Notes: generated by a model from the letters alone, not told the origin. Positions 7,351 through 16,895 are shown, numbered from the stretch's first letter. The stretch: DNA of 64,000 nt from Chitinophagales bacterium (GCA_019694975.1 JAIBAY010000003.1:248001-312000), one strand, 5' to 3'. Made by a program: numbers and translations.

Positions 7351-8727
7351 TCAGCTGATTACAGCATGCAATTGAGGCTGAAATAATTTTACCGCATCAC
7401 TTAAATCAAAAACAGGCGTTTTGCCTCCGGCTGCTGCCTGTATGATGCTGCTGCCGGCCGCACTCCTGTAACCGCCGGCACAATGCACGAGGATCGGCTT
7501 ATCCACCGGTATTTCACCGGCTCTTTCACGCAATTCATATAAAGGGATATGCAGGGTATTGCCGAAGATCTCTTTCATTTCTTTCTCCCCTTTATTCCTT
7601 ATATCCACAATGGTATATTCATCCAGGTGTTCCAGCAGGTTACTGCTGTCAAATACCGGTGCATCAACGTCGCCATAATCGGAAGTGAAGGCCAGCAGAA
7701 TCTGTTTCTCATACCCGATTCTGGCAATCCGTTCGATCAGTTGATTCAGCACTGTATCATTTTCAGCCACCAGGTAAAACTTTTCACCGGGGCTGATGAT
7801 ACTTCCCAGCCAGGTTTCAAATTTGACATCATTCATCAGGTTAATGGCATGTTTCAGATGTGCCTTCTTGAACTGCAGGTGCGGACGTGTGTCAATAATT
7901 GTTACTTGCGGATCTAATGAATCAGCGCAGGATTTGCAGGTAACAGGCGACCTTTTTTCCACTTGCAGCACGCTTTCAGCGAAAGTAGCAGCACCGGCAA
8001 GATTTACAGCCACGTCATAAGGAAAGTATTTAGGAATAAATGGCTGATCAGTCAGCAACTCCTTCACAAACACTTCCTCACTCATCTGTTGCAGGCTCCA
8101 GTTGCTCATTTTTTCGGCACCAATACTGCTGCTTTTTTGCCTGCTTAAGGCTTTGCCGCATAAACTTCCGGCACCATGCGCAGGATAAACCAGCACATCA
8201 TCCGGCAGTTGCATGATTTTGCTTTGCAGCGAATGAAACATCTGTTTAGCCAACTCAGTTCTTGAGGCTGTTATGGCACCAGCCAGTTCCCGCAAGTCGG
8301 GCCTGCCGCAATCACCGATAAACAATGTGTCACCGGTGAATACAGCATGCTGCCTGCCGGCTTCATCAAATGCAACGATGCTGATACTGTCAGGAGAATG
8401 ACCGGGTGTATTCATTGCCTTCAGTGTGATGCCACCCAACAGTATGGCGTCGCCGTCATCAAACGACTGATGCATATAAGTTGCATCAGCCAGTTTACTT
8501 ACATAAATAGCAGCGCCGGTTGATTGCCTGATCTCCAGGTGACTGCTCACAAAATCTGCATGCGGATGCGTTTCAATGACAGCGGTGATTTTCGCATGGT
8601 GTTCCCTGGCAAAATCATAATATGGCTGCGGGTTGCGCGATGGATCAACCACTGCCATTTCACCCCTGCTTACAATAGCATAGGAGAAATGTGCGAGGTT
8701 TTTATCTTCAAATTGTCTGATTTCCAT
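7351..8727 (-). CDS. Persulfide dioxygenase (ETHE1/Blh-like) fused to two rhodanese domains
   Basis: 458 residues. The N-terminal metallo-beta-lactamase fold (1-245) has THPHADFVSSH (H54, H56, D58, H63), TPGH with H110, and FTGDTLFIGDCGRPDL with D133. H54, H110 and D133 correspond to the ETHE1 iron ligands, so it should oxidise glutathione or other low-molecular persulfides to sulfite. A first rhodanese-like domain (about 265-350) has no active-site Cys. The second (about 355-455) has C416 in HCAGGYRS. CstB and related fusions have the same order. It is the first gene of the six-gene operon, preceded by a TAACTTTG -7 element and a Crp/Fnr-type site. Confidence 0.93.
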   Translation of the reverse strand: MEIRQFEDKNLAHFSYAIVSRGEMAVVDPSRNPQPYYDFAREHHAKITAVIETHPHADFVSSHLEIRQSTGAAIYVSKLADATYMHQSFDDGDAILLGGITLKAMNTPGHSPDSISIVAFDEAGRQHAVFTGDTLFIGDCGRPDLRELAGAITASRTELAKQMFHSLQSKIMQLPDDVLVYPAHGAGSLCGKALSRQKSSSIGAEKMSNWSLQQMSEEVFVKELLTDQPFIPKYFPYDVAVNLAGAATFAESVLQVEKRSPVTCKSCADSLDPQVTIIDTRPHLQFKKAHLKHAINLMNDVKFETWLGSIISPGEKFYLVAENDTVLNQLIERIARIGYEKQILLAFTSDYGDVDAPVFDSSNLLEHLDEYTIVDIRNKGEKEMKEIFGNTLHIPLYELRERAGEIPVDKPILVHCAGGYRSAAGSSIIQAAAGGKTPVFDLSDAVKLFQPQLHAVIS

Positions 8728-8754
8728 TTTTGAGTTTTATAAGTTTTGATGATG

Positions 8755-8799
8755 CAAAGTTAGATCCGCGTAGTTTCTCTGTCTGCTACTTTTGTTACA
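8755..8799 (-). promoter_or_regulatory. Promoter and Crp/Fnr-type operator of the persulfide operon
   Basis: On the minus strand, TAACTTTG (8762-8755) matches the Bacteroidota -7 consensus TAnnTTTG exactly. Exactly 22 bases upstream of it lies TGTAACAAAAGTAGC (8799-8785), an imperfect palindrome of Crp/Fnr style. That puts the site centre near -42, the class II activation position. The same site and spacing recur at 9435-9479. Confidence 0.7.
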
Positions 8800-8814
8800 G
8801 AGCCTGCAAAGTAT

Positions 8815-9189
8815 TCAGTGTTTGTCAAGGAACAACATCTTGACGGAGATGACGATCAGCATCACAGCAAATACCTTTTTCAGTATTTCTTGCGGCACCT
8901 GTGTGGCAAATCTTGCCCCAAGGTAGCCGCCGACGAAAAAGAAAACGGCCATGATGAGGGCTGATTTAACATCAACAAATCCGTTTTGATAATATTTATA
9001 AGCAGCCAGCGCGCCGACAGGCAATACCATCATCACTAAAGCAGTGCCCTGTGCCAGCTGCTGTGAGTATCCTAAGAGCATTACCAGTGCAGGAATGATG
9101 ATAATGGCACCGCCGAGACCAAGCAAGCCGCTCAGAAGTCCGGCCGCTATACCAATCAAGGCGATAACTACAGCTTGTTGGACAATCAT
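8815..9189 (-). CDS. Half-size TauE/SafE-type sulfite/anion transporter
   Basis: 124 residues, four predicted membrane helices, with the family motif GLLSGLLGLGGAIIIIPALV near the N-terminus. Full TauE/SafE proteins have about 250 residues and eight helices, so this half-size form probably works as a dimer. The family exports sulfite and organosulfonates, which fits the adjacent persulfide dioxygenase, whose product is sulfite. Start 9189 (MIVQQAVV) is preferred over 13 extra hydrophilic residues that overlap the upstream gene. The stop of the DUF2892 gene lies one base upstream. Confidence 0.87.
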   Translation of the reverse strand: MIVQQAVVIALIGIAAGLLSGLLGLGGAIIIIPALVMLLGYSQQLAQGTALVMMVLPVGALAAYKYYQNGFVDVKSALIMAVFFFVGGYLGARFATQVPQEILKKVFAVMLIVISVKMLFLDKH

Positions 9190-9190
9190 C

Positions 9191-9397
9191 TTATTGCTTT
9201 TTTTTGCGTGTAGAAAGTCCAAGTACATAATATAACGGGCAGAAGTTGATCAGCGAGGTCAGCAATAATACTGCTCCGATGATGATCAAAATAATAGCGG
9301 TGGTACCACTGATCAGGTTGGTAAAATACAAGGCGGCTACAACTACCGCTACAAGGATCCTGACAATTCTGTCAGCATTTGAAACATTGGACTTCAT
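9191..9397 (-). CDS. DUF2892 (YgaP-like) membrane protein
   Basis: 68 residues: NVSNADRIVRILVAVVVAAL, then a second helix and NFCPLYYVLGLSTRKKK. This is the standard DUF2892 pattern, two membrane helices with a conserved Cys-Pro near the end. DUF2892 proteins accompany rhodaneses and sulfur transporters, and here the gene is directly before the TauE-like gene. The pair forms a second transcription unit under its own operator-bearing promoter (9435-9479). Confidence 0.88.
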   Translation of the reverse strand: MKSNVSNADRIVRILVAVVVAALYFTNLISGTTAIILIIIGAVLLLTSLINFCPLYYVLGLSTRKKKQ

Positions 9398-9434
9398 GGG
9401 TTCGGTTTTTTGTGGTGAAGAATCAATTACACCA

Positions 9435-9479
9435 CAAAAGTCGAACAGCTATCCGTCGCGTTCAGCAACAAATGTTACA
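9435..9479 (-). promoter_or_regulatory. Promoter and Crp/Fnr-type operator of the DUF2892-tauE unit
   Basis: On the minus strand, TGTAACATTTGTTGC (9479-9465) shares TGTAACAnnnGTnGC with the site at 8785-8799. It lies exactly 22 bases upstream of GACTTTTG (9442-9435), a weaker -7 element. The operator overlaps the last codon and stop of the crp-type gene. Confidence 0.65.
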
Positions 9480-10095
9480 CAAGCGAAATTTTATTTCTGC
9501 CCAGCTTCAGGATGCCTTCATCTTCCAGTTGTTTCAGCAGCCTGGAAACTACTACCCTCGCAGTGCCCAGCTCATGCGCCAGCTGCTCATGTGTCAGGTA
9601 AAGTGTTTTACTTTGGGTGAGCTCACACTTTGCCCTGATAAAGTTTAACAGCCGCTCATCCATTTTCTTAAAAGCAACAGCATTCACCACCTCCAGCAGC
9701 TCTTCGAACCGTTTATGATACAAGCGGAAGATATAGTCCAGCCATTCCGGATATTCCCTGATCAGCAAACCCACCTTATCTATTGGCAGCAACAGCACGT
9801 CGGTTTCTTCTTCCGCCACGGCTTTTACCTTGCTTGTGTCATGATGTATGCCTCCCAGGAAAGACATGATACAGCTTTCTCCGGATCGGATATAATAAAG
9901 CAGAATTTCCCTGTCGTCGTCATCTGCTCGCATTACCCTTACACTTCCGCTGGTAACGATGGGAATGGATTTTATATAAGCATTCTCGCTCAAGATCACT
10001 TCTCCTTCTGCAAATGTTTTGGGGATGCTGAATGCAGCAATCTTTTTACTTATTTCAGGAAACGACTTAAATTCTGCAAGGTTATCCAGTTCCAT
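9475..10095 (-). CDS. Crp/Fnr-family transcriptional regulator
   Basis: 206 residues. A cyclic-nucleotide-binding beta-roll (about 20-125: FAEGEVILSEN, IVTSGSVRVMR, GESCIMSFLGG) is followed by a long dimer helix and a Crp-type winged helix (THEQLAHELGTARVVVSRLL). The Fnr N-terminal Fe-S cysteines are absent. A single Cys in GESCIMS (about residue 90) might sense redox or sulfur state. It sits head-to-tail upstream of both sulfur units, and both promoters carry the same palindrome at class II distance, so it probably regulates them. Confidence 0.92.
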   Translation of the reverse strand: MELDNLAEFKSFPEISKKIAAFSIPKTFAEGEVILSENAYIKSIPIVTSGSVRVMRADDDDREILLYYIRSGESCIMSFLGGIHHDTSKVKAVAEEETDVLLLPIDKVGLLIREYPEWLDYIFRLYHKRFEELLEVVNAVAFKKMDERLLNFIRAKCELTQSKTLYLTHEQLAHELGTARVVVSRLLKQLEDEGILKLGRNKISLV

Positions 10096-10382
10096 GGTAA
10101 GTCAGTTTTTTGTGTTGATAATACGTATTGCAATCGAATAATATTCCGGCAATAATAATCACTAATAATGTCATTGCCATAGCTTGTCACATTGGAAGAT
10201 TGCAAATAAGACACGTTCAGGAAATGCAATCCATGTTTTAGGAGGCTACATTGAAAGGCAAATCATCTTAAGGATGCAGCCCTATGAGGGATTACCACAA
10301 AAGAAAATAAAAGGAGTATAAAAATGTGCCCTGCCAAATCCAGCGCTTAATCGCATTACGCTTATCCTTATCTTTGCCCTTC

Positions 10383-11462
10383 ATGACCAGGTCATTTATT
10401 TTTATCATCCTGATAAGTGTTCTTTCGTGTAATCACAAAGAAGAAAAAATAAAGCCTACCATCGCCTCCATTACATCCTCCGTATATGCTTCCGGTATTG
10501 TTAAAAGCAAGAATCAGTACCAGGTGTTTCCTACCGTCAGTGGCATAATCAGTGATGTATGGATAACGGAGGGCGATACGGTTGCTGCCGGAACTGCATT
10601 AATGGCCATATCCAGTGAAATGCAGCGGCTAAGCACGGAAAATGCAGCGCTCGCCGCAGCCTATTCTGACTATAATGCCAACCAGGGAAAGCTGAATGAG
10701 GCCGGCCAGGTGACTGAACTCGCTGCAAGCAAAATGAAGCTCGATTCATCGCTGTACTACCGGCAGCTGGCATTGTGGAAGCAGGATATCGGAACAAAAG
10801 CCGAACTGGAGCAACGGGAACTCGCTTATAAGAATTCGAAAACCGCATACCTTTCCGCAGTTGAAAAATACAATGACCTTAAACGCCAGCTTGACTTTGC
10901 TTCCGCGCAATCGAAAAAAAATCTTTTGATCTCGAGCAAACTGCAAAGCGACTATACCATAAAAAGTGAAATCGATGGCATCGTTTACGACCTTAAAATA
11001 ACAAAGGGAGATATCGCGACACCGCAAATACCGGTAGCTGTAATTGGAGATGCAGACAATTTTATTCTCGAAATGCAGGTAGATGAAAATGATATCCTGC
11101 GAATCCGCACCGGGTTAACCGTGCTGGTGATGATGGACAGCTACCACGACAGTGTTTTTGAAGCCGTTATCACCAGGATCATACCATTGATGAATGAACG
11201 CAGCAAAACATTTTTGGTGGAAGCGGCATTCAAAGAGGATCCCGGAATACTATATCCGAATCTCACATTTGAGGCAAATATCGTGGTTGAAAAAAAGGAA
11301 AAAGCCATGTTGATTCCAAGAAATTATCTGTTAAATGATTCCATCGCGATACGCAGCAATGGCGAACAGGTAAAAGTAAAAACCGGCATTAAAGATTTCA
11401 GGAATATCGAAATTCTGTCCGGCCTGCATGAAGACGAGGAACTCATCAAACCTGCAGAATGA
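10383..11462 (+). CDS. Periplasmic adaptor (HlyD/MacA-like) lipoprotein
   Basis: 359 residues from ATG 10383. The N-terminus (MTRSFIFIILISVLSCNHKE) looks like a lipoprotein signal with Cys near residue 16. Beta-barrel and biotinyl-lipoyl pieces (SGIISDVWITEGDTVAAGT, then DGIVYDLKITKGD) flank a long alpha-helical hairpin (about 80-190). This is a membrane fusion protein linking an inner-membrane ABC transporter to an outer-membrane channel. Its stop overlaps the permease start (ATGA). No TolC-like gene is present in the window. The open frame extends upstream from a GTG, but that segment is not signal-like. Confidence 0.88.
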   Translation: MTRSFIFIILISVLSCNHKEEKIKPTIASITSSVYASGIVKSKNQYQVFPTVSGIISDVWITEGDTVAAGTALMAISSEMQRLSTENAALAAAYSDYNANQGKLNEAGQVTELAASKMKLDSSLYYRQLALWKQDIGTKAELEQRELAYKNSKTAYLSAVEKYNDLKRQLDFASAQSKKNLLISSKLQSDYTIKSEIDGIVYDLKITKGDIATPQIPVAVIGDADNFILEMQVDENDILRIRTGLTVLVMMDSYHDSVFEAVITRIIPLMNERSKTFLVEAAFKEDPGILYPNLTFEANIVVEKKEKAMLIPRNYLLNDSIAIRSNGEQVKVKTGIKDFRNIEILSGLHEDEELIKPAE

Positions 11463-12718
11463 AACCACTGCTCATAACAAGAATTTCCTTTGCACTCCTG
11501 ATGGCACGCTGGAAACAAACCCTCGTAGCGGCCATTGGTGTTACCTTCAGCATTACCATGTTCATCAGCCTCCTGAGTTTCATGTCGGGACTGAACCATC
11601 TGCTCGACGGACTCATCATAAACAGGACACCGCATATCAGGTTATACAATGAAATCCAGCCATCAAAGTATCAGCCTATTGAACGGTCGGAGAAGTACCG
11701 CCACTATTATAACTTTATTAGTTCGATCAAACCAAAGACGGAACGGCTGGAGATTCATAACAATACAGCCATCATGCATGCGCTGAATAATGATAGCAGG
11801 GTTTCAGGCATTGCACCGAAAATCACAGCACCGGTGATATACAATGTTGGCCCTATTGATCTCACCGGCGTAATCAACGGCATTGATGTGGAAGCTGAAA
11901 ACAGGTTGTTCCTGTTTCATGAGTATGTAACCACCGGTAACTACATTGATCTTAAGAATATTCCGAACAGTATTATTCTGGGAAAAGGCGCTGCGGAAAA
12001 AATGATGGCCGGCATTGGCGATGTGATACAGGTAACCACTACAAGGGGTGAGCGTATACGACTGAAAGTGGTGGGATATTTTCAATCCGGCATCAGGGAT
12101 ATCGATAATGTGCAAAGCTACGCATCCATCACAACGGTGCAGAAGCTGATGGGTGAAGCCGGCAGTTTTATTACCGACATACAGGTAAAACTGAAGGATA
12201 TTCAACTGGCACCGCAGATGGCGAAAGAGTATGCCGGTTTATTTGAGATTGATGCGCTGGATATCAAAAAAGCGAATGCACAATTTGAAACCGGCAGTTT
12301 TATCAGAACACTGATTTCTTATTCAGTGGGGATCACGCTGTTGATTGTTGCAGGCTTTGGCATTTACAATATCCTCAACATGATGATTTATGAAAAAATG
12401 GATTCCATTGCCATTTTAAAAGCTACAGGATTTTCAGGCAGTGATGTTAATATGATTTTTATCGTAATTGCATTGAGCATTGGTGTTTTCGGTGGTGCAT
12501 TAGGACTGATATTCGGGTACGGGCTTTCTGCATTGATTGATCAGGTACCTTTCAATACGGAAGCATTACCTACAACAAAAACTTATCCTGTTGACTATAA
12601 TATTATGTTTTACATCATCGGCGGATTATTTTCATTGATAACTACGTACCTCGCAGGTTATTTCCCATCTCGGAAGGCCAGCAGGATAGATCCTGTAATC
12701 ATCATCAGGGGGAAGTAA
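11459..12718 (+). CDS. ABC transporter permease (FtsX/MacB/LolC type)
   Basis: 419 residues: one N-terminal membrane helix (about 18-42), a periplasmic MacB_PCD-type domain (about 45-275), then three helices of the FtsX domain (about 282-410), with SFIRTLISYSVGITLL at the start and SRIDPVIIIRGK at the C-terminus. It works with the adaptor upstream and the ATPase downstream. The gene overlaps the adaptor by 4 bases and is one base from the ATPase. The substrate is unknown: antibiotic or peptide export (MacB-like) and lipoprotein handling (LolC-like) are both possible. Confidence 0.9.
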   Translation: MKPLLITRISFALLMARWKQTLVAAIGVTFSITMFISLLSFMSGLNHLLDGLIINRTPHIRLYNEIQPSKYQPIERSEKYRHYYNFISSIKPKTERLEIHNNTAIMHALNNDSRVSGIAPKITAPVIYNVGPIDLTGVINGIDVEAENRLFLFHEYVTTGNYIDLKNIPNSIILGKGAAEKMMAGIGDVIQVTTTRGERIRLKVVGYFQSGIRDIDNVQSYASITTVQKLMGEAGSFITDIQVKLKDIQLAPQMAKEYAGLFEIDALDIKKANAQFETGSFIRTLISYSVGITLLIVAGFGIYNILNMMIYEKMDSIAILKATGFSGSDVNMIFIVIALSIGVFGGALGLIFGYGLSALIDQVPFNTEALPTTKTYPVDYNIMFYIIGGLFSLITTYLAGYFPSRKASRIDPVIIIRGK

Positions 12719-12719
12719 G

Positions 12720-13403
12720 ATGGCGCAGCACATACTGGAAGTAAACCGGGTTTCGAAATATTTTCATGATCCTGTGAAAATGCAGGTGCTTCGTGATGTC
12801 AGCTTTTCTGTTAAGCCAGGCGAATTTGTATCCATCACCGGCAAATCGGGTTGCGGGAAATCGACACTACTGTATATCATTTCCACCATGGACACCGATT
12901 TTGAAGGTGAGCTGTTTATCGAAGGCAACAATATGAGAAACCTGAAAGAATCAGCATTGGCGCGTGTTCGAAATGAAAAGATCGGCTTTGTGTTTCAGTT
13001 TCATTATTTGCTGAATGAATTTTCCGTTCTGAAAAATGTAATGCTGCCCGGCATGAAGCTCGGGAAATTCCCTGAAGAGCAAATTGAACAAATGGCCTAT
13101 GAAAAACTCAGGATACTCGGCATTGAGCAGGAAGCGCATAAAAAACCTAATCAGCTTTCAGGCGGTCAGAAGCAACGTGTGGCTATAGCCCGCGCACTGA
13201 TCAATGATCCTGTCATAATTATGGGCGATGAACCGACAGGTAACCTCGATAAAACGAACAGTGAAATTGTATTTAATATTTTTAGGGAACTATCGGAAAA
13301 TTACAACCAATCAATGCTCATTGTAACACATGACATTGAGTTTGCGCAACGGACAAACCGTATTATTGAAATGGAAGACGGGAAGATTGTTGCGGTGTCG
13401 TGA
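12720..13403 (+). CDS. ABC transporter ATPase (LolD/MacB type)
   Basis: 227 residues. Walker A GKSGCGKST (41-49), signature LSGGQKQR, Walker B VIIMGDEPTG, and the switch His in LIVTHD are all intact. The length and LSGGQKQRVAIARAL pattern fit the LolD/MacB/FtsE class that drives FtsX-type permeases. It is the last gene of the adaptor-permease-ATPase operon and ends 9 bases from the stop of the convergent P-type ATPase. Confidence 0.93.
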   Translation: MAQHILEVNRVSKYFHDPVKMQVLRDVSFSVKPGEFVSITGKSGCGKSTLLYIISTMDTDFEGELFIEGNNMRNLKESALARVRNEKIGFVFQFHYLLNEFSVLKNVMLPGMKLGKFPEEQIEQMAYEKLRILGIEQEAHKKPNQLSGGQKQRVAIARALINDPVIIMGDEPTGNLDKTNSEIVFNIFRELSENYNQSMLIVTHDIEFAQRTNRIIEMEDGKIVAVS

Positions 13404-13412
13404 ATCAACCAG

Positions 13413-15932
13413 TCATGGCAAACTATACTGCCTCTTTTGCCTTATGCGCTTTCCCCATTTTACCAACTCGAACCAGGTAACCGACAGGAACCCAACTCCG
13501 GCACTCATGATCAGCAGGTTGGTACCGGGCCATTCGAAACCGAAGAAATCTGACAACGGCTTGACACCGAGCAGCAGGCCAGCTATCAATGTTGTGACAA
13601 AAGTGATGAGCAAGACGAGGTGGTTGCGATACTGCAGCGTGGTTATCATCGAGTAATAAAACGAACGGTTTACCAGTGTAAGAAAGATATTAGCGGTAAT
13701 CAGTGCAGTGAAGACCATGCTTCTTGTGAGTGCTTCACTATATCCATGGTAAACTGCCAGCTGATATACTATTAATGTGCCGGCTGTTATGATTAACCCC
13801 TGCAGAATACTGGTAGCCAGTTCCGACCAGTTGAAAAATGTGGTGGTGAAAGACCGTGGCTTCTGCAGCATCAGGTTTTTCTCTATCGGCTCATTCTCAT
13901 AAATTATAGAACAGGTTGGCCCCATAATCAACTCCATGAAGATGATATGGATTGGGGAAAAGATATTGGGAAACTTCCATCCCAAGGCCAATGGTATGAA
14001 AACTGTAAGTATGATGGGAATGTGAATAGAAATGATGTATTGTATCGCCTTTTTGAGGTTGCTGTAGATTCTCCTGCCCATAGCCACTGCATCTACCATC
14101 TTCGACAGGTCATCTTCCATCAAAACCAATGATGCTGTCTCCTTCGCCAGTTCAGCTCCTCTCCTTCCCATGGCTATTCCGATGTGTGCAGCTTTTAAGG
14201 CAGGTCCATCATTCACACCATCACCTGTCATGGCCACTATTTCATGGCTGGCCTTCAATGCGGTAATCACTTTCAGCTTCGCATCCGGGAACATACGCGT
14301 AAATATGCTGATACGACTGATCGCTTCCATCATTTCATGATCCTTCATTTTCATCAATTCCTCACCATTCAGGCTTGCCTCGCAGCCTGCCAGCCCGATT
14401 TGCCTGGCAATAGACATCGTAGTGGCGGCATTGTCACCGGTAAGGATCTTGACACGGATACCGGCAGCATAGAAATCTTTGATGACGCTATCCATCATTT
14501 CTCGGGGTGGATCATAGAAGGCAATAAGGCCTTTAAACTGGAATTTAAATTCCTGCTGTGTCTGCGGGAATTGATCACCTGAAAATTGCGCTTCCGCTAC
14601 TCCTAAAACACGGTATCCGTTTGCCGTCATACTGCTCAATGCTGCCGTCACTTCATTCAAAAGGGAATCAGGCAAACCGGAAACCTTAAAGATGGCTTCA
14701 GGTGCACCCTTTGCGGCAATGATCCTGTTGCCCTGTTCATCTTCAAAAAGATGAGTCATCATCGGCGGGACACCGGAAAGCGGATATTCATGGCGCAACC
14801 TGTAAGTCGGGCGTTCATCAAGGGTAACAGTTTTCAGATACGCATCATGTAATGCCACCTCCATTGGATCAAAAGGTATTGGTTCGCTTGCCCACATAGC
14901 CAGCCTGATAAGTTGCTTATCATGTTCATCAGTGATTTTGTCCGGTGCAGATATTTTTCCCCCTGCTAAAGAAAATATTTTCGCCAGGCTCATTCGGTTT
15001 TCTGTGATGGTGCCCGTTTTATCAGTGCAGATCACCGTCGCGCTTCCAAGCGTTTCCACTGTTTTCATCTGCTTTACTACAATACCCATTTTCATCAACC
15101 GCCATGCACCCAATGCCATAAAAGTGGTGAATGCCACCGGTATTTCTTCGGGAAGAATACTCATGGCCAGCGTGAGTGCCCGCAGCAGGCTTTCAATGAT
15201 ATTTTGGGTATTAAAAAAGTTGATCGCCCAGACAACCAGGAACACAATAGTGCCTGCTATCACCATTTTCTTTACAAAATTTCCGATCTGGAATTCAAGC
15301 GGTGTCTGTTCTGCCTTGATAGACTCAACACTCTTCCCTATTTTTCCCAGCCTCGTTTCATTTCCGATTGCTGTAACCGTGGCGATGGCAAGGCCGGAAG
15401 AAACGGTGGTACCACGGTAAACAAAATGATCATCCGTCGAATGGTCCTTATATACCGGCATTGATTCACCTGTCAGAACAGACTCATTCACCGAAAAATC
15501 GTTGGAATGAATGATGATACCATCTGCCGGCACTGCTGTTCCCTCCTCCACCATCATGCAGTCACCAATAACCAGTTCTTCTGCTTTTATCTCTTCAACG
15601 GCGGCGTTCCTTATCACCCTGCACACAGGCGCCGTGAAACTTTTTAGTTTATGCAATGCTCTCCTGCTTCTGGAATCCTGATATAGTGATATAGTAGCTA
15701 CCAACACAATAGCAGCAGCCAGGAAAATTCCATCTCCCGTATTGCTACTGATGAAGTAGATACCCGATGCCAGCAAGAGCAGGATCACCATCGGTTCCCT
15801 CACCAGGCTCTTAAAGGCATGCAGCCAAACGCTCTCCCTTTTAAAGTATAAGCTGTTAGTGCCATGCTTTTCCCGGGCCTGAGCTATTTGTTCACTATTC
15901 AATCCCGGTATATCAAAATTAATCCTGGTCAT
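13413..15932 (-). CDS. P-type cation-transporting ATPase
   Basis: 839 residues with the full P-type layout: an N-terminal cation-ATPase segment (1-60), the actuator motif LTGES (153-157), PEEIP in M4 (261-265), the phosphorylation site CTDKTGT with D304, KGAPE in the nucleotide domain, GDGVNDGPALK in the hinge, and six C-terminal helices. M6 carries GPTCSIIYENEP. There is no heavy-metal-binding domain or CPx motif, so it belongs with the Ca2+/Mn2+-like bacterial P2 ATPases rather than with copper or zinc pumps. The ion cannot be named from sequence. It is a single gene convergent with the ABC operon. Confidence 0.92.
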   Translation of the reverse strand: MTRINFDIPGLNSEQIAQAREKHGTNSLYFKRESVWLHAFKSLVREPMVILLLLASGIYFISSNTGDGIFLAAAIVLVATISLYQDSRSRRALHKLKSFTAPVCRVIRNAAVEEIKAEELVIGDCMMVEEGTAVPADGIIIHSNDFSVNESVLTGESMPVYKDHSTDDHFVYRGTTVSSGLAIATVTAIGNETRLGKIGKSVESIKAEQTPLEFQIGNFVKKMVIAGTIVFLVVWAINFFNTQNIIESLLRALTLAMSILPEEIPVAFTTFMALGAWRLMKMGIVVKQMKTVETLGSATVICTDKTGTITENRMSLAKIFSLAGGKISAPDKITDEHDKQLIRLAMWASEPIPFDPMEVALHDAYLKTVTLDERPTYRLRHEYPLSGVPPMMTHLFEDEQGNRIIAAKGAPEAIFKVSGLPDSLLNEVTAALSSMTANGYRVLGVAEAQFSGDQFPQTQQEFKFQFKGLIAFYDPPREMMDSVIKDFYAAGIRVKILTGDNAATTMSIARQIGLAGCEASLNGEELMKMKDHEMMEAISRISIFTRMFPDAKLKVITALKASHEIVAMTGDGVNDGPALKAAHIGIAMGRRGAELAKETASLVLMEDDLSKMVDAVAMGRRIYSNLKKAIQYIISIHIPIILTVFIPLALGWKFPNIFSPIHIIFMELIMGPTCSIIYENEPIEKNLMLQKPRSFTTTFFNWSELATSILQGLIITAGTLIVYQLAVYHGYSEALTRSMVFTALITANIFLTLVNRSFYYSMITTLQYRNHLVLLITFVTTLIAGLLLGVKPLSDFFGFEWPGTNLLIMSAGVGFLSVTWFELVKWGKRIRQKRQYSLP

Positions 15933-16268
15933 ACTTATTGCTAAATCTCAATACCAATTAACGTATAAGCCGAATAATCCAATCAAGAACACATCAATGT
16001 GTCAATCAGATTAGCATCTCCTGGCCAATTTCCCTGATCATCTGCATGGCTGGTTTCCTGCATGCGTTTTCCATGAAACCCAACTGCCCGGAAAGTTTTC
16101 AATTTACGATTATTGAAATTCATTATAACAGTAACAATAACTGATGGAAAACTGTCCTTGGTTTTCTGTAGCCGTAAACGGGTGCTGTTTTGGAACACAG
16201 CAGCACAAAATTGCATCATTGAGAAGCAGGCATTATGCAAATAAACAGAACAATAAACGCCGGTTAAA
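15933..16268. other. Gene-free spacer between the P-type ATPase and rnhB
   Basis: 336 bases. A frame of 125 codons crosses it on the minus strand, but its protein has no recognisable pattern and overlaps rnhB in another frame. The ATPase promoter must lie in the first 100 bases. I see no repeat or RNA gene. Confidence 0.5.
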
Positions 16269-16895
16269 TCAGGCCTGCGGATCCGGCATAAACAATACGG
16301 TCTGCCTTGCCTGCGGCTTCTGCATCCTGAAGGATTGCCGGTGATGAACAGTTGTACCATGCGCGGCTATGGCTTCGCGATGAGAGAAAGTTGGATAACC
16401 CTTGTTTTGATCCCATCCGTAATGAGGATATTTTTCATGCAGCCTGATCATATAATCATCACGATAAGTTTTGGCAAGTACGGATGCCGCTGCAATAGCG
16501 GAATAAATGCTATCCCCTTTTATGATACAATGATGAGGTATCTGCCGGTATTTCCTAAATCGGTTACCGTCTATCAGTATCAGTGAAGGTTGTGTTTCAA
16601 GAAGTGACAGCGCTTTATGCATAGCGAGAATGGAAGCCCGAAGGATATTTATTCTGTCAATTATCAAAGGTGAGGTATGAGCAACAGCGAAGGCTATTGC
16701 CTCTTGTTCTATAACCGGACGCAGGGCATACCTGCGTTCTTCACTCATCTGCTTTGAATCATTCAACCAGGGATGATAAAACCCGGCCGGCAGAATAACT
16801 GCAGCAGCGAAAACCGGCCCGGCTAAGCAACCGCGACCAGCTTCATCGCAGCCTGCTTCCGTTTCAGCTTCCTGAAAATGATTTTTCAGCTTCAT
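16269..16895 (-). CDS. rnhB: Ribonuclease HII
   Basis: 208 residues. It removes RNA from RNA-DNA hybrids and misincorporated ribonucleotides. The signature [15 protein letters not shown] carries D17 and E18. D109 in LILIDGNR and D128 in [19 protein letters not shown] complete the metal site. The start at 16895 ([11 protein letters not shown]) is preferred over a start four codons upstream; either gives a complete enzyme. It is a single gene. Confidence 0.95.
   Translation of the reverse strand: MKLKNHFQEAETEAGCDEAGRGCLAGPVFAAAVILPAGFYHPWLNDSKQMSEERRYALRPVIEQEAIAFAVAHTSPLIIDRINILRASILAMHKALSLLETQPSLILIDGNRFRKYRQIPHHCIIKGDSIYSAIAAASVLAKTYRDDYMIRLHEKYPHYGWDQNKGYPTFSHREAIAAHGTTVHHRQSFRMQKPQARQTVLFMPDPQA

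Noticed and set aside
10176..10191. GCCATAGCTTGTCACA as a third Crp/Fnr site before the regulator gene
   Set aside because: It has an extra spacer base and mismatches compared with the two good sites and no well-placed -7 element.
15983..16360. 125-codon minus-strand frame between rnhB and the P-type ATPase
   Set aside because: It overlaps rnhB in another frame and has no signal, domain or composition of a real protein.
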